DNA of 64,000 nt from Calorimonas adulescens (GTDB lineage Bacteria > Bacillota > Thermoanaerobacteria > Thermoanaerobacterales > UBA4877): NCBI RefSeq assembly GCF_008274215.1, contig NZ_VTPS01000008.1, positions 1 through 64,000 of the forward strand, in the 5' to 3' direction. Below, one piece after another: positions 35,028 to 45,198 of this stretch; the stretch's first letter is position 1; each line of letters opens with the position of its first letter. The notes beneath the pieces were generated by a model, which was given only the letters and a program-made list of their open reading frames with translations, was not told the DNA's origin and searched no databases. The position numbers and the translations under genes were made by a program.

Positions 35028-35897
35028 ATGAGCCTTAAAAGGATAGCAGTTGTAGGTGGCGATAAAAGATTATCTGAGCTTGCTGCATTGTATGCCAGCG
35101 ATGGTACCTATGTCAGCACTTATGGTGTGCACGTTTCTAAAGAGAGTGATTTTATATTTTCCTTTCCCAGTATAACCGATGCGCTTCAGGATGTGAATAT
35201 ATGCATAGGGCCAATCCCTTTTTCTAAGGATGGCAAAAACATATTTATTGAGTCAGGAAAGCCACTTCTTATCGATGAGTTTTTAAATGCCATTCCAAAA
35301 AATATACCATTATTTGCGGGCAGCATATCTGCTGATGTGCATAACAAGATAGATGAGTATGGTATCCGCATATTTGACCTCATGGACAGAGAGGAATTTG
35401 CTGTGCTGAATGCCATTGCCACTGCTGAGGGGACGGTGGAAATAGCCTTGAGAGAGATGCCTATCACCATAAATGAGAGCCTATGTCTGGTGCTGGGATA
35501 CGGCAGAATAGGCAGGATTGTTTCCTCTCTTCTTAAAAGTATGGGGGCCAACGTATGGGTTGAGGCACGAAAACCATCGGATTATGCCTGGATAAGGGCA
35601 CGGGGGATGAATACGCTTCCCCTTTCCCAGCTTCAAAATTTCATGACGTATCCAGATCTTATTATTAATACCGTACCTGCAAAGATACTGGACGGAAACC
35701 TTATAAGATACATTCATAAAGACACACTGATAATTGATATAGCTTCCGCCCCTGGTGGAGTGGATTTTGCTGCATGTAAGCAGTACGGAATAAAAGCCAT
35801 TCATGCTTTAGGACTTCCGGGCAAGATCGCACCACGGTCGGCCGCTACCTATATCAAAGATACAATTAAAAACATATTATATGAATTAAATTTTTAG
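35028..35897 (+). CDS. dpaA: Dipicolinate synthase subunit A
   Basis: A roughly 289-residue protein with an N-terminal segment SLKRIAVVGGDKRLSELA and a Rossmann dinucleotide motif LVLGYGRIGRIVSS near residue 155. These are features of DpaA (SpoVFA), which with DpaB converts the dihydrodipicolinate-pathway intermediate into dipicolinic acid in the mother cell for spore heat resistance. The ATG at 35028 is chosen because GGAGGTGGG precedes it; an earlier in-frame ATG has no such site. First gene of a three-gene operon. Confidence 0.92.
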   Translation: MSLKRIAVVGGDKRLSELAALYASDGTYVSTYGVHVSKESDFIFSFPSITDALQDVNICIGPIPFSKDGKNIFIESGKPLLIDEFLNAIPKNIPLFAGSISADVHNKIDEYGIRIFDLMDREEFAVLNAIATAEGTVEIALREMPITINESLCLVLGYGRIGRIVSSLLKSMGANVWVEARKPSDYAWIRARGMNTLPLSQLQNFMTYPDLIINTVPAKILDGNLIRYIHKDTLIIDIASAPGGVDFAACKQYGIKAIHALGLPGKIAPRSAATYIKDTIKNILYELNF

Positions 35898-35910
35898 GGG
35901 GGTAATTTCA

Positions 35911-36495
35911 ATGGATGTGATAGACCTCAGGATAGGTTTTGCTCTTACAGGGTCTTACTGTACCTTTGACAAGGTACTGCCTGAGATTGAAAAGTTGGTT
36001 TCTAAGGGCTCCGATGTGACGACCATACTATCGGAGAATACTTCCAGGACAGACACCCGTTTTGGAAAGGCTGACGAACTGATTGAAAAGCTTACCGCAA
36101 TAACCGGTAAAAAGCCCATTATGAGTATGGCAGAAGCGGAGCCAATCGGACCTAAAAAACTTTTTGACTGCATAGTGGTGGCACCATGCACGGGAAATAC
36201 CCTGGCCAAACTGGCCAATTCCATCACCGACACTACCGTGCTTATGGCCTGCAAGGCACATCTGAGAAACTTGAGGCCTGTGGTGATTGCAGTATCTAGC
36301 AATGATGGCCTCGGTATGAATGCCATGAACCTTGGCAGACTTCTGAATGTGAAAAACATATATTTTGTCCCCTTTGCCCAGGATGACCCCCTGGGCAAAC
36401 CCAGATCAATAGTTGCAAGGATGGAGTTGATTGAGGCAACCATCATTGAGGCTTTAAACGGCAGACAACTGCAACCTATCATCATGGCAAGGTAG
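35911..36495 (+). CDS. dpaB: Dipicolinate synthase subunit B
   Basis: A 194-residue flavoprotein-fold subunit: LRIGFALTGSYCTFDKVLPE at the start, CIVVAPCTGNTLAKLANSIT in the middle and CKAHLRNLRPVVIAVSSNDG later. It is the SpoVFB partner of DpaA. AGGGGGG lies about nine bases before the ATG, and 13 bases separate it from dpaA. Together the pair is a strong marker that the host sporulates. Confidence 0.93.
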   Translation: MDVIDLRIGFALTGSYCTFDKVLPEIEKLVSKGSDVTTILSENTSRTDTRFGKADELIEKLTAITGKKPIMSMAEAEPIGPKKLFDCIVVAPCTGNTLAKLANSITDTTVLMACKAHLRNLRPVVIAVSSNDGLGMNAMNLGRLLNVKNIYFVPFAQDDPLGKPRSIVARMELIEATIIEALNGRQLQPIIMAR

Positions 36496-36504
36496 GCGTT
36501 ATAT

Positions 36505-37689
36505 ATGACAAATGGTAAAATACTGGTCCAGAAGTTTGGTGGTACCTCAGTTGTATCAAGGGATCTATGCGTCAAAAGAGTTGCTGACGCTGTAAACAGC
36601 GGTTACATGCCGGTAGTGGTTGTATCTGCCATGGGCCGCAATGGGGACCCGTATGCAACCGATACATTGATAAGACTGGCTGAAGAAACATGCGATGATG
36701 TGCCATCAAGGGACTTAGACCTGATCATGTCCTGCGGCGAGGTAATATCCAGTGTGGTTATGGCAGGCTGTCTGAGGAGAGCTGGATTTAAAGCTATTGC
36801 TCTCACAGGCGGCCAGGCCGGCGTCCTGACCGACGACAATTTTGGCAATGCCGGTGTCATAATGGTAATACCTGATAATCTCCTTGCACTGTTGAGCGAA
36901 GGATATATCCCTGTAGTTACTGGATTTATTGGTATTACCTCAGATGGAGAGACCACAACTCTGGGAAGAGGCGGAAGCGATATAACGGCTTCGTTGCTTG
37001 GTGAAGCATTGAAGGCCGAAAAGGTGGAAATATATACCGATGTAGACGGTATATTTACTGCAGACCCGCGGATAGTGCCTGAGGCAAAGGTATTAAAGAC
37101 TGCCAACTATTTAGATATTTTAAGGCTGGCCAGACGGGGTACAAAGGTGATACATCCTAAATCTGTAGAGATAGCCATGAGGGCAAATATCCCTCTGATA
37201 GTAAAAAACATCAGGGGAGATGATGAAGGCACAACCATAACCTGCGGGTCCTTATGCAAGGAGGTCGTGGGCATATCTCACATGACTTCGCTAACCCGCA
37301 TAGACCTTACCCTGTCTGACAATAGAAAGCAACTCTATAGTGAGATATTCAATGAGCTGGAGGAAAGGAATATTTGTCTCGAAACTATAGATATTTTACC
37401 ATTTAATTTAATATTTACAGTAAGAGAAAGGGATGTGGAAAAGTTAAAAGATATTCTTATAGAATATGATATAGGGTGTAATACCATTGAAAACTGCAGC
37501 AGGGTATCCATGATTACAGGTGTACAGAGAGGGAATGATAATTTGCTTACCAGAATGGTTAAAACGTTAATGAATAAACGTATAGAGCCCATACAGACTC
37601 AGGACCATGGCGATGCTGTAACGTGCCTTGTAAAAAAGGAGGATACAGAAAAGGCAGTCCTTGCCCTCCATGCAGCATTCGTAGTATAA
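36505..37689 (+). CDS. dapG: Aspartokinase (DapG type)
   Basis: A 394-residue aspartate kinase, first enzyme of the diaminopimelate/lysine pathway, whose later intermediate feeds dipicolinate. VQKFGGTSVV starts the kinase domain, TTLGRGGSDITASLL near 155 and EIYTDVDGIFTADPR near 175 complete it, and two ACT domains (from about 265) should confer feedback control. It lies nine bases after dpaB, as spoVFAB-asd-dapG do in Bacillus; asd is not between them here. Confidence 0.92.
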   Translation: MTNGKILVQKFGGTSVVSRDLCVKRVADAVNSGYMPVVVVSAMGRNGDPYATDTLIRLAEETCDDVPSRDLDLIMSCGEVISSVVMAGCLRRAGFKAIALTGGQAGVLTDDNFGNAGVIMVIPDNLLALLSEGYIPVVTGFIGITSDGETTTLGRGGSDITASLLGEALKAEKVEIYTDVDGIFTADPRIVPEAKVLKTANYLDILRLARRGTKVIHPKSVEIAMRANIPLIVKNIRGDDEGTTITCGSLCKEVVGISHMTSLTRIDLTLSDNRKQLYSEIFNELEERNICLETIDILPFNLIFTVRERDVEKLKDILIEYDIGCNTIENCSRVSMITGVQRGNDNLLTRMVKTLMNKRIEPIQTQDHGDAVTCLVKKEDTEKAVLALHAAFVV

Positions 37690-37727
37690 CCCTTGGTGTA
37701 TTTATATGGCTATAACATGTGATAAAG

Positions 37728-37761
37728 GCCCTGCACAGGGTCTCCCTTCCTGATGCAGGGC
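37728..37761. terminator. Bidirectional terminator between dapG and the hydrolase gene
   Basis: GCCCTGCA (37728-37735) and TGCAGGGC (37754-37761) form an 8-bp GC-rich stem between convergent genes. It lies 40 bases after the dapG stop and just beyond the stop of the minus-strand gene at 37771. Confidence 0.6.
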
Positions 37762-37770
37762 TGACTTATT

Positions 37771-38532
37771 TCAGGATACGATGATTTTAGCCAATCCTTT
37801 TATATAGTCTATGCCTTCATAGTCATTTTTAAAACCCGAAGTCATCACACACACTATCACATCATCTTCCTGACTGAATATGATACCGCAGTCATGTTCA
37901 TATCCTTCCAATGAACCGGTCTTATGGGCAACCTTATACCTCTTTGGAAGGTAATAGTCCATGACATTGAACCTCTGGGCCTTTAGTATATCGGTCATCT
38001 CACGGGATGCTAAATAGTTTACTACATCCCCATCATACAGCTTTTCAAAGAAAAGTCCCATATCCAAAACAGTGGTAAGATTCTCTATGCCCGCTGCCCT
38101 GGCTGCAGAGTCCATCATGTACCGTCTTAAGACTGTGTCCTTCATACCCAGCTTCTCGATTTCATCGTTTATTCTGTCCATGCCGAGATAGTCTATGAGT
38201 ATATTGGCTGCGGTATTATCGCTTACAGTTATCATAAGATATGTAAGGTCACGTATGGAATACTCTATATCTGCATGCAGATCCTTTATCACACCACTCC
38301 CGGCGACTATCTGCTCTCTTCTGGGTTTTAATTTCTGTTCCATATCCAACCTGTCATCATAGGCCAGATCATATATGCAGGCCATCATCGGGAGCTTGAT
38401 AAGGCTGGCAGATGGCATAACCCTGGTCTCCTTATGCTTAAACTCAAAATCTCCCCTCATTGATTTGATGTATATGGATGCATCTATGTCACTATCCTGG
38501 ATGTATTTTTCAATGTCCTCTCTTTTTAACAT
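37771..38532 (-). CDS. Class A beta-lactamase-like serine hydrolase, cytoplasmic
   Basis: 253 residues with all three class A motifs: SLIK at 43-46 (S43 nucleophile), SDN at 104-106 and KTG at 204-206. There is no signal peptide, which is unusual for a secreted beta-lactamase, so it more likely acts inside the cell on a peptide or peptidoglycan-derived substrate. It follows glmM by two bases and is surely co-transcribed, pointing towards cell-wall metabolism. Confidence 0.8.
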   Translation of the reverse strand: MLKREDIEKYIQDSDIDASIYIKSMRGDFEFKHKETRVMPSASLIKLPMMACIYDLAYDDRLDMEQKLKPRREQIVAGSGVIKDLHADIEYSIRDLTYLMITVSDNTAANILIDYLGMDRINDEIEKLGMKDTVLRRYMMDSAARAAGIENLTTVLDMGLFFEKLYDGDVVNYLASREMTDILKAQRFNVMDYYLPKRYKVAHKTGSLEGYEHDCGIIFSQEDDVIVCVMTSGFKNDYEGIDYIKGLAKIIVS

Positions 38533-38534
38533 TT

Positions 38535-39878
38535 TCAGGAAAGCCGTTCTTCAATCAGCCTGGCCAGGCCCTCGGCTTCCCTCTTCACCTCCTCCAAATT
38601 ATCTCCCTCTATCATGACCCTGACCAGTGGTTCCGTACCTGAAGGCCTTATTACCACCCTACCCCTGTCATCAAAATGTGCTTCTATCCTCCTGATTTCG
38701 CTCAATATAACCTCATCTTCAACATAGAATTCCTTTTTGTTATTTGCAACCCTGGCATTGACGAGCACCTGTGGAAAATCAGGTACCATACCAGCCAGCT
38801 CCGAAAGGGTTCTCCCTCTCCTCTTTAATGCCCCTAAAAGCTTCATGGCAGTAATCAGGCCATCACCCGTTGTGGAGGATTCTAAAAATATTATGTGCCC
38901 CGACTGTTCACCGCCAATGGAATAGCCATGTCTTTTCATCTCTTCGAGGACGTATCTGTCCCCTACCCTTGTCCGGATGAGCTTAATGCCATGTTCTTTC
39001 AATGCCACCTCCAGCCCAAGGTTGCTCATAACAGTGGCCACAACAGTATCCTTACTTAAAAGCCCCCTCTCTTTCAGGTCTAAACCACATATGGCCATTA
39101 TCCTGTCGCCGTTTACCTCATTCCCTTTTTCATCAACAGCTATAAGCCGGTCGGCATCGCCATCAAAGGCCAGGCCGATGTCAGCCCCGGTCTCTCTCAC
39201 GTATTCCTGCAACGCCTCAATATGGGTAGAGCCGCACCCATGGTTTATATTAAACCCTGTGGGGACATTGTTTATCACCCTAACCTCAGCACCCAGTGTC
39301 CTGAAAAGCGCTGGTGCCACCCTGTAGCTTGCCCCATTGGCACTGTCTATGGCAATCTTCATACCTTTAATGTCTAGTTCTTCCACACTCTTCAAGAAAT
39401 CTATGTACACCTCTTCAGCATCTTTCATGTCATACCTTCTGCCGATTTCCATGCCTGTTGGTCTGCAGCACCCGTTTTTCTCCAGCCCGGCCTCTATGTC
39501 GTCCTCAACCTCATCGGGGAGCTTAAACCCGTCCCCATTGAAAAACTTAATACCATTAAACTCCATAGGATTGTGAGAGGCCGAAATGACAGCCCCCGCA
39601 TCCGCCCCATAGTGCCTGGTAAGGTATGCCACTGCCGGTGTAGGTATTACGCCCAAGTAATAGACATCTCCACCACCTGCCATAATGCCGGCCATAAGTG
39701 CTGCCTCCAGCATATCTCCCGATACCCTTGTATCCCTTCCTACTGCTATGGCCGGTTTTTTATCATTTTCCTTCTTTAATGTATATGTAACGGTCTCCCC
39801 CAGCTTATACGCCAGCTCTAAAGAGAGCTCATCATTTGCCACTCCTCTAACACCATCTGTTCCAAATAGTCTCCCCAT
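38535..39878 (-). CDS. glmM: Phosphoglucosamine mutase
   Basis: A 447-residue GlmM, which interconverts glucosamine-6-phosphate and glucosamine-1-phosphate after GlmS. MGRLFGTDGVRGVAN opens the protein; VISASHNPMEFNGIKFF near 100 holds the phosphoserine; DGDADR near 240 binds magnesium; RPSGTEPLVRVM near 415 binds the substrate phosphate. Length normal. AAAGGGG precedes the ATG. glmS lies about 4 kb away with the dpa operon and the hydrolase between. Confidence 0.97.
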   Translation of the reverse strand: MGRLFGTDGVRGVANDELSLELAYKLGETVTYTLKKENDKKPAIAVGRDTRVSGDMLEAALMAGIMAGGGDVYYLGVIPTPAVAYLTRHYGADAGAVISASHNPMEFNGIKFFNGDGFKLPDEVEDDIEAGLEKNGCCRPTGMEIGRRYDMKDAEEVYIDFLKSVEELDIKGMKIAIDSANGASYRVAPALFRTLGAEVRVINNVPTGFNINHGCGSTHIEALQEYVRETGADIGLAFDGDADRLIAVDEKGNEVNGDRIMAICGLDLKERGLLSKDTVVATVMSNLGLEVALKEHGIKLIRTRVGDRYVLEEMKRHGYSIGGEQSGHIIFLESSTTGDGLITAMKLLGALKRRGRTLSELAGMVPDFPQVLVNARVANNKKEFYVEDEVILSEIRRIEAHFDDRGRVVIRPSGTEPLVRVMIEGDNLEEVKREAEGLARLIEERLS

Positions 39879-40043
39879 ATAATACCCCTTTCGTCAAATA
39901 TCTGCTAAAATTATAGCATATATTCAGTAAAAAAATAAGATCCCGCACCCTGCTCTTCATCTGGCATGTGCTTTTATCACAGCAAAAAAATCTACATGAA
40001 GGATTTTCAGGATATTTGTGGTATTTATTATGTGGGTGATATT

Positions 40044-41090
40044 ATGTTGAGGAAACTATATCTCACAGTTTTGATTATCTCAGTTTTGCTTTTTTCGATA
40101 CCCGTATATGTTTACTCATCTCCAGAGAACATTGCCCAGGAAATTATATCTCTCGAGATATCCCTTTCATCCAGTCAAAAAAAACTGGAGGACCTTAACA
40201 TGGATATTGAAGCGATAAATAGAGAGATAAAATCTTTAAAAGAAGAAGAGAAGGGCATAGACGCCAATATGAGTGTCAGCAGGGATAAGCTGAGATACTG
40301 GTACAGATTTTTATATATAGACGGAAACATAAGCCTGCTTGAGGTAATACTAAACTCCGAGGACATGTCAGATCTTTTTAGCCGTATATATTACATAGAG
40401 AGCATACAAGGGTATTACCTTGACTTTTTAAACAGGTTGAAATCCCTTAAAGCAGATAAAGAGCGCCTTTCTTCAGACCTTGCATCAAAACGGAAAGAGC
40501 TCGAGTCTACCAGGAATGACCTGCAGTCTACTATAGATAACATTCAAAAACTGCTCTCAGAAAAACAAAGGTTATATCAGATGGCCCTTACCGACGAAAA
40601 TGTAAAAGAGCAGATAGAACAGGGTGAAAGCCTGCTGCAGAGGTTTGAGTCGTTAACCTATCTGATGTCTCATCTATCCGACCTGCCATGGAAAAACATC
40701 GTGCCATCCTCTGTAACGGTAAACTCCAAGCTTAACGGTGCATCGGCCGTCATTGATGAAAAGTCTATTGAGGATATCATACGCAGTGATGAAATGTTGA
40801 AAGAGATGGACCTGCATCTGACCGGGACCGGCTTTGTCATTGAGGGGCCATCATCAGATAAGCTCTCAAACTTTAGCCTGGAGGGCGAGATGAGGCTTAC
40901 CAACAGCAGTGCCATAGACTTCATCCCCGACAGGCTTACCTTAGGCGGCATTATTATACAGAACGATGAAATGAAAAAAATACTAAGCTCTACAGAGCTT
41001 CGCCTTACACTCCCGCCACTCCCCTTTGGCCTTAAGGTAGAGTCCATCGAGCTGAACGAGGGATATATTACGCTGAACCTTATACGATAA
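40044..41090 (+). CDS. Secreted coiled-coil protein, PcsB/CwlO N-domain-like
   Basis: A roughly 348-residue protein. The ATG at 40044 gives a clear signal peptide (LRKLYLTVLIISVLLFSIPV); an upstream in-frame ATG would bury it. Residues about 30-200 form long heptad-rich coiled coils (SSSQKKLEDLNMDIEAINRE), like the regulatory N-domain of PcsB/CwlO peptidoglycan hydrolases. The expected catalytic C-domain is absent; instead the last 100 residues form an unrecognised beta-rich part. It overlaps the convergent argH by 11 bases. Confidence 0.65.
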   Translation: MLRKLYLTVLIISVLLFSIPVYVYSSPENIAQEIISLEISLSSSQKKLEDLNMDIEAINREIKSLKEEEKGIDANMSVSRDKLRYWYRFLYIDGNISLLEVILNSEDMSDLFSRIYYIESIQGYYLDFLNRLKSLKADKERLSSDLASKRKELESTRNDLQSTIDNIQKLLSEKQRLYQMALTDENVKEQIEQGESLLQRFESLTYLMSHLSDLPWKNIVPSSVTVNSKLNGASAVIDEKSIEDIIRSDEMLKEMDLHLTGTGFVIEGPSSDKLSNFSLEGEMRLTNSSAIDFIPDRLTLGGIIIQNDEMKKILSSTELRLTLPPLPFGLKVESIELNEGYITLNLIR

Positions 41091-42474
41091 ACATGTTTCT
41101 CTCTACTTTCAGCCATTCCTCTTCAATCTTCATGGCCTCTTCTACCATCTCTCGAGACGTGGAGCCGATAGTGAGTTTTCTGTTTATGGAGTTACCTATA
41201 TCTATGGCAATATACACGTCGTCTGAAAAAACGTCAGAAAACTCTTTGAGTTCCTCAAGGCTCAGTTCGTCCAGTGCCTTCCCCTTTTCCTCACAGTATC
41301 TGATTACATTCCCCACAATCCCATGGGCCATACGGAATGGAATCCCCTTTTCTGCTAAATAGTCCGCCATGTCAGTGGCGTTGAGATAGCCTTCCTTACA
41401 TGCCATAAACATATTTTCACCGTTCACCTTTATGGTGGATATCACCCTTTCCAGTATGGATATGCACATCTTCACTGTATCCACAGCATCAAAGGTAGGC
41501 TCTTTGTCCTCCTGCATGTCCTTGTTATATGCCAGTGGCAATCCCTTCATGGTTGTCAAAAGAGACATGAGGTCGCCATATACCCTGCCCGTCTTACCCC
41601 TTACAAGTTCAAGCGAATCAGGATTTTTCTTCTGCGGCATCATGCTGCTACCTGTTGAATACGCCTCATCTATTTCGATAAAGTTGAATTCCTTTGTACA
41701 CCAGAGGACAAGCTCTTCAGATATCCTGGACATGTGCATCATGGTAAGCGCACAATTGAAGATTGTCTCCAGGCAAAAGTCCCTGTTGGAGACAGCATCC
41801 ATGCTGTTCAATGATATGTCTTTAAAGCCAAGAACCTCAGCCTCGTATTCCCTATCAAGCGGAAAGGTACTCCCGGCCAATGCCCCGGACCCTAAAGGCA
41901 TGATGTCAATCCTCTCTAATGTATCCTTAAAGCGCATATAATCCCTTTTGAACATTTCAAAGTATGCCATAAAGTAATGGGCCAGGAGTATAGGCTGTGC
42001 CCTCTGAAGATGGGTATAACCTGGCAGAATAATGTCTTCATACTTTCTCGCATTATCCATAATGGCTTCTAAAAGACTTATGAGCTGTGCTGATATAACC
42101 CTTATCTCTTTTTTCACATACATAACCATGTCCGTGGCTACCTGGTCGTTTCTGCTCCTTCCGGTATGGAGTTTATAGGCCGTATCCCCTATCCTTTCAT
42201 ACAAAAGGGACTCTACTAAGGAGTGGACATCCTCATAGCTATTATCCACCTTAATTTTCCCAAATTCAAACTCCTTATATATCTCATTTAAGGAGCATAT
42301 CACCTTATTGAGTTCATCCTCCCCCAGTATCCCCGCTTTCTTAAGGGCATAGGCCTGGCCGATGCTCCCCTCTATATCCTCTTTAAAAAGCCTTATATCA
42401 AAATTTATGGAGGAATTAAACTCCTCCATAAGTCTATCCTCTTCTTTTATAAATCTACCACCCCAGAGCTTCAT
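41080..42474 (-). CDS. argH: Argininosuccinate lyase
   Basis: A 464-residue ArgH, releasing arginine and fumarate in the last step of arginine synthesis. [19 protein letters not shown] opens the protein, [14 protein letters not shown] near 108 and [19 protein letters not shown] near 277 are the family signature. It overlaps argG by four bases, so the two are translationally coupled under the ArgR-like boxes upstream of argG. Confidence 0.97.
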   Translation of the reverse strand: MKLWGGRFIKEEDRLMEEFNSSINFDIRLFKEDIEGSIGQAYALKKAGILGEDELNKVICSLNEIYKEFEFGKIKVDNSYEDVHSLVESLLYERIGDTAYKLHTGRSRNDQVATDMVMYVKKEIRVISAQLISLLEAIMDNARKYEDIILPGYTHLQRAQPILLAHYFMAYFEMFKRDYMRFKDTLERIDIMPLGSGALAGSTFPLDREYEAEVLGFKDISLNSMDAVSNRDFCLETIFNCALTMMHMSRISEELVLWCTKEFNFIEIDEAYSTGSSMMPQKKNPDSLELVRGKTGRVYGDLMSLLTTMKGLPLAYNKDMQEDKEPTFDAVDTVKMCISILERVISTIKVNGENMFMACKEGYLNATDMADYLAEKGIPFRMAHGIVGNVIRYCEEKGKALDELSLEELKEFSDVFSDDVYIAIDIGNSINRKLTIGSTSREMVEEAMKIEEEWLKVERNMFIV

Positions 42475-43688
42475 ACAGCCAGCTCCTTACCCGCATTCTT
42501 TTTCTCCACCATGGCTCCGATTTTAAGCGGCAGGCCAAAGAGGTTGATAAAACCATCTGCGTCCCTCTGATTGTATACCTCATCCTCACCAAACGTAGCA
42601 TAGTCTTTGTCATAGAGCGAATATGGGGAGTATGAGCCCGCCATGATTACATTGCCCTTATACAGCTTCAGTTTTACCATTCCTGTCACATTCTCCTGGG
42701 TCTTATCCACAAATGCGTCCAACGCCTTCTTTAAAGGAGAAAACCATAGGCCATTGTATACCAGCTCAGCATACTTCTGAGCTACATACCCTTTAAAGTG
42801 ATACGTGTCCTTATCCAGACAGAGGTGCTCTAAAGCCTCATGGGCCTTGTATAGCAGTGTCCCGCCGGGTGTTTCATATACACCTCTTGACTTCATACCC
42901 ACCAGTCTGTTTTCAACCACATCTACAATGCCCACCCCATGCCTTCCACCTATCTCGTTTAACTTTTCTATAAGTCCCAATGGACTGTATTTCTTTCCGT
43001 TTACACTTACCGGTACGCCCCTTTCAAACTCCAGTATAACATACTCAGGCTCATCAGGGGTTTCATCCAGTTTTGCCGTCATCTCATACATATCAGGATT
43101 ATGCTCATTCCATGGGTCCTCTAAATCACCGCCCTCATGACTCAGGTGCCAGATATTTCTATCCATACTGTATATCTTGTCCTTCGTGGCTGTCACCTTT
43201 ACACCCTTTTTAACCGCATAGTCTATCTCATCTTCCCTGGACTTAAGTTCCCATATCCTCCATGGAGCTATTATCTTCATATTGGGGTCCAGCGCCTTTA
43301 TAGAGACCTCAAACCTTACCTGGTCATTACCCTTACCGGTAGCTCCATGGGCTATGGCCGTAGCACCCTCCTTATGCGCAACCTCTACAAGTTTTTTGGC
43401 TATAAGAGGCCTTGCAAAGGATGTGCCTAATAAATATTCATTTTCATAAATCGCTCCGGCCTTCATGGTAGGGTATATATATTCCTTCACAAGCTCTTCT
43501 TTGGCATCAATGATGTAAACCTTGCTGGCCCCGGAGTTTATACCCTTTTCCTTGAGGCCTGTGAGCTCTTCCCCCTGGCCCACGTCCACACACACCGCTA
43601 TGATTTCACACTCATAGTTATCCTTAAGCCATGGTATTATTACCGATGTATCCAGCCCACCAGAATACGCAAGTACAATCTTTTCCAT
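42471..43688 (-). CDS. argG: Argininosuccinate synthase
   Basis: A 405-residue ArgG, joining citrulline and aspartate with [22 protein letters not shown] near the start is the ATP-binding motif; [16 protein letters not shown] near 112 and [15 protein letters not shown] near 175 bind citrulline and aspartate. The ATG at 43688 is chosen because GGAGG lies eight bases upstream; the TTG six bases earlier is too close to it. Promoter and two ArgR-type boxes lie within 60 bases upstream. Confidence 0.97.
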   Translation of the reverse strand: MEKIVLAYSGGLDTSVIIPWLKDNYECEIIAVCVDVGQGEELTGLKEKGINSGASKVYIIDAKEELVKEYIYPTMKAGAIYENEYLLGTSFARPLIAKKLVEVAHKEGATAIAHGATGKGNDQVRFEVSIKALDPNMKIIAPWRIWELKSREDEIDYAVKKGVKVTATKDKIYSMDRNIWHLSHEGGDLEDPWNEHNPDMYEMTAKLDETPDEPEYVILEFERGVPVSVNGKKYSPLGLIEKLNEIGGRHGVGIVDVVENRLVGMKSRGVYETPGGTLLYKAHEALEHLCLDKDTYHFKGYVAQKYAELVYNGLWFSPLKKALDAFVDKTQENVTGMVKLKLYKGNVIMAGSYSPYSLYDKDYATFGEDEVYNQRDADGFINLFGLPLKIGAMVEKKNAGKELAV

Positions 43689-43714
43689 AAACAAAACCTC
43701 CAGTTACGTTATTT

Positions 43715-43749
43715 TGTATTATTATACATCATATTTTATTAATATGCAA
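43715..43749 (-). promoter_or_regulatory. argG promoter with two ArgR-type boxes
   Basis: TGTATTATTATACA (43715-43728) fits the ARG-box core TGNATWWWWATNCA exactly, and TTTATTAATATGCA (43735-43748) fits it with one mismatch. The first overlaps TATAAT (minus strand, 43721-43726), with a weak -35 box (TTGCAT) 17 bp upstream under the second. Arginine-bound ArgR would block this promoter. No argR gene is in the window. Confidence 0.6.
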
Positions 43750-43771
43750 TAGATTTTATAAAAAATCAAAA

Positions 43772-43793
43772 GAGGCCCAGTTGGCCAGGCCTC
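43772..43793 (-). terminator. Terminator of the SpoIID-like gene
   Basis: GAGGCC and GGCCTC pair across 22 bases, overlapping the stop codon, and the minus-strand sequence continues with TTTTGATTTTTT. One GGCCAGGCC palindrome (43783-43791) lies inside. Confidence 0.6.
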
Positions 43794-44748
43794 ATTCCCA
43801 CATCCTTACGATATCCACTCCTTTAAAATAATACTTTATTATCTCCTCTGCTGTTTTCCCCTGCTCGGCCAGGCCATATGCTCCCCACTGGGACATACCT
43901 ACACCGTGACCAAATCCTTTCCCTCTCATTGTAAGAGTGTTGCCATCAAACCTCAGGCTCTCCAAGAGCGTTGACCTCATCTTCCCACTGCCAATGGCTA
44001 CCCTGAAATCCGGAGCATTTACAGGCACCCCATCAAAGCTGAGGACTGTGGCGCGCCCCGAAGGACCCCTCGCCGCAACCCTTACCTCAGTAAAATCACT
44101 TACTCCTGCCCCCATCTTGCTGAGTGCATCCAGCACCTCCTGTTTACTGAATGATGCCGTCCACTCTGCGTCTTCTGGCTTTGCCCTGGGTGTCTCGGGA
44201 GATTTTACCACCTGTATATAAGGAGGATTCTCTCCTTTATAGTTTAAACCTTCCTTGGCTGTGGCAGTCATACCACCGGCATGGGAGAAAAACCAGGCCT
44301 TGATGTAATTACCCCTATATACAGCCACCTCTCCCCTGGTATCGCTGACAGCCCTTTTTATCCTGTCGTTTATATTGGCCTCATTCCATGCCTGAGCCTC
44401 TTCAAAATCAGTGGATATGTCAGCACCTTCATATTTAGACTTCTTGGTATTTACAAAGTCCAGCACATAGGTCCTCGCCAAAATAGCCTGAGCCTTCAGT
44501 GCCGCCATAGGCCAGTCATTTTTTATCTCTCCTGCAACAGTACCCATGACATAGTCTTCAACGGGCATTTCTTCCACTTTTCCTGCCTGTTTGACGTATA
44601 CCTTGAGTACAGGTTCTTTATCTTCCCCTCTGCTTATTTTTTCGGGTATTGGCGGTTTTTGAACCTGCTGTAACCTCCTGGCGACAGGAGCACAGGCTGT
44701 TGATACAATCATTAAGACCAGCAAAATACACATTAAAAGTCTTTTCAA
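43792..44748 (-). CDS. SpoIID/LytB-domain lipoprotein
   Basis: 318 residues. MKRLLMCILLVLMIVSTAC is a lipoprotein signal with the lipobox cysteine. The SpoIID/LytB domain follows: VEDYVMGTVAGEI near 62, KAQAILARTYVLDF near 84 and GKGFGHGVGMSQWGAYGL near 275. SpoIID is a lytic transglycosylase needed for engulfment; whether this is SpoIID itself or a paralogue is unclear because the usual neighbours (spoIIIGA-type or atp genes) are absent. Confidence 0.85.
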   Translation of the reverse strand: MKRLLMCILLVLMIVSTACAPVARRLQQVQKPPIPEKISRGEDKEPVLKVYVKQAGKVEEMPVEDYVMGTVAGEIKNDWPMAALKAQAILARTYVLDFVNTKKSKYEGADISTDFEEAQAWNEANINDRIKRAVSDTRGEVAVYRGNYIKAWFFSHAGGMTATAKEGLNYKGENPPYIQVVKSPETPRAKPEDAEWTASFSKQEVLDALSKMGAGVSDFTEVRVAARGPSGRATVLSFDGVPVNAPDFRVAIGSGKMRSTLLESLRFDGNTLTMRGKGFGHGVGMSQWGAYGLAEQGKTAEEIIKYYFKGVDIVRMWE

Positions 44749-44808
44749 TTTAAATCTCGGACCTCCCTTCTATAAATATTATTTGAGGTCCAGCCGAAAA
44801 TATGCAAA

Positions 44809-44840
44809 AACAAAGGAGGGGCAACTCCCCTCCCTTTGTT
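44809..44840 (-). terminator. Terminator of the HU gene
   Basis: AACAAAGG-AGGGG and TCCCC-TCCCTTTGTT form a strong stem around CAAC, nine bases past the stop of the HU gene. In the minus-strand transcript the 3' arm is followed by a T run. Confidence 0.75.
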
Positions 44841-44848
44841 TTCATAAC

Positions 44849-45124
44849 TTATTGATTTATCATGTCTTTTAGAGCCTTTCCGGCTTTAAACACCGGAGCC
44901 TTTGAAGCTGGAATGGTTATCTCCTCTCTGGTCTGAGGATTTCTACCCTTGCGCTCTGCTCTCTCCCTTACTTCAAAGGTACCAAAACCAACCAGCTGAA
45001 CCTTGTCCCCCTGGCTCAATGCTTCTGTCACGGCATCAACAAATGCATTAATAGCCTTTTCAGCATCCTTTTTAGTAAGGTCACTTTTCTCTGCAACTTT
45101 TGTTACCAGATCAGCTTTGTTCAT
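44849..45124 (-). CDS. hup: DNA-binding protein HU
   Basis: A 91-residue histone-like protein that bends DNA as a dimer. [20 protein letters not shown] opens it, [20 protein letters not shown] with [12 protein letters not shown] is the HU/IHF beta-arm signature. The ATG at 45124 has GGAGG upstream. It is downstream of mazG with a gap of about 75 bases, a common clostridial arrangement. Confidence 0.97.
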   Translation of the reverse strand: MNKADLVTKVAEKSDLTKKDAEKAINAFVDAVTEALSQGDKVQLVGFGTFEVRERAERKGRNPQTREEITIPASKAPVFKAGKALKDMINQ

Positions 45125-45198
45125 CAATATACCTCCTCTTCATTTGCTTCCTATTAGCATATTCTGCATAAATCCTGAAAATCCTTCTTTTTATAGAG

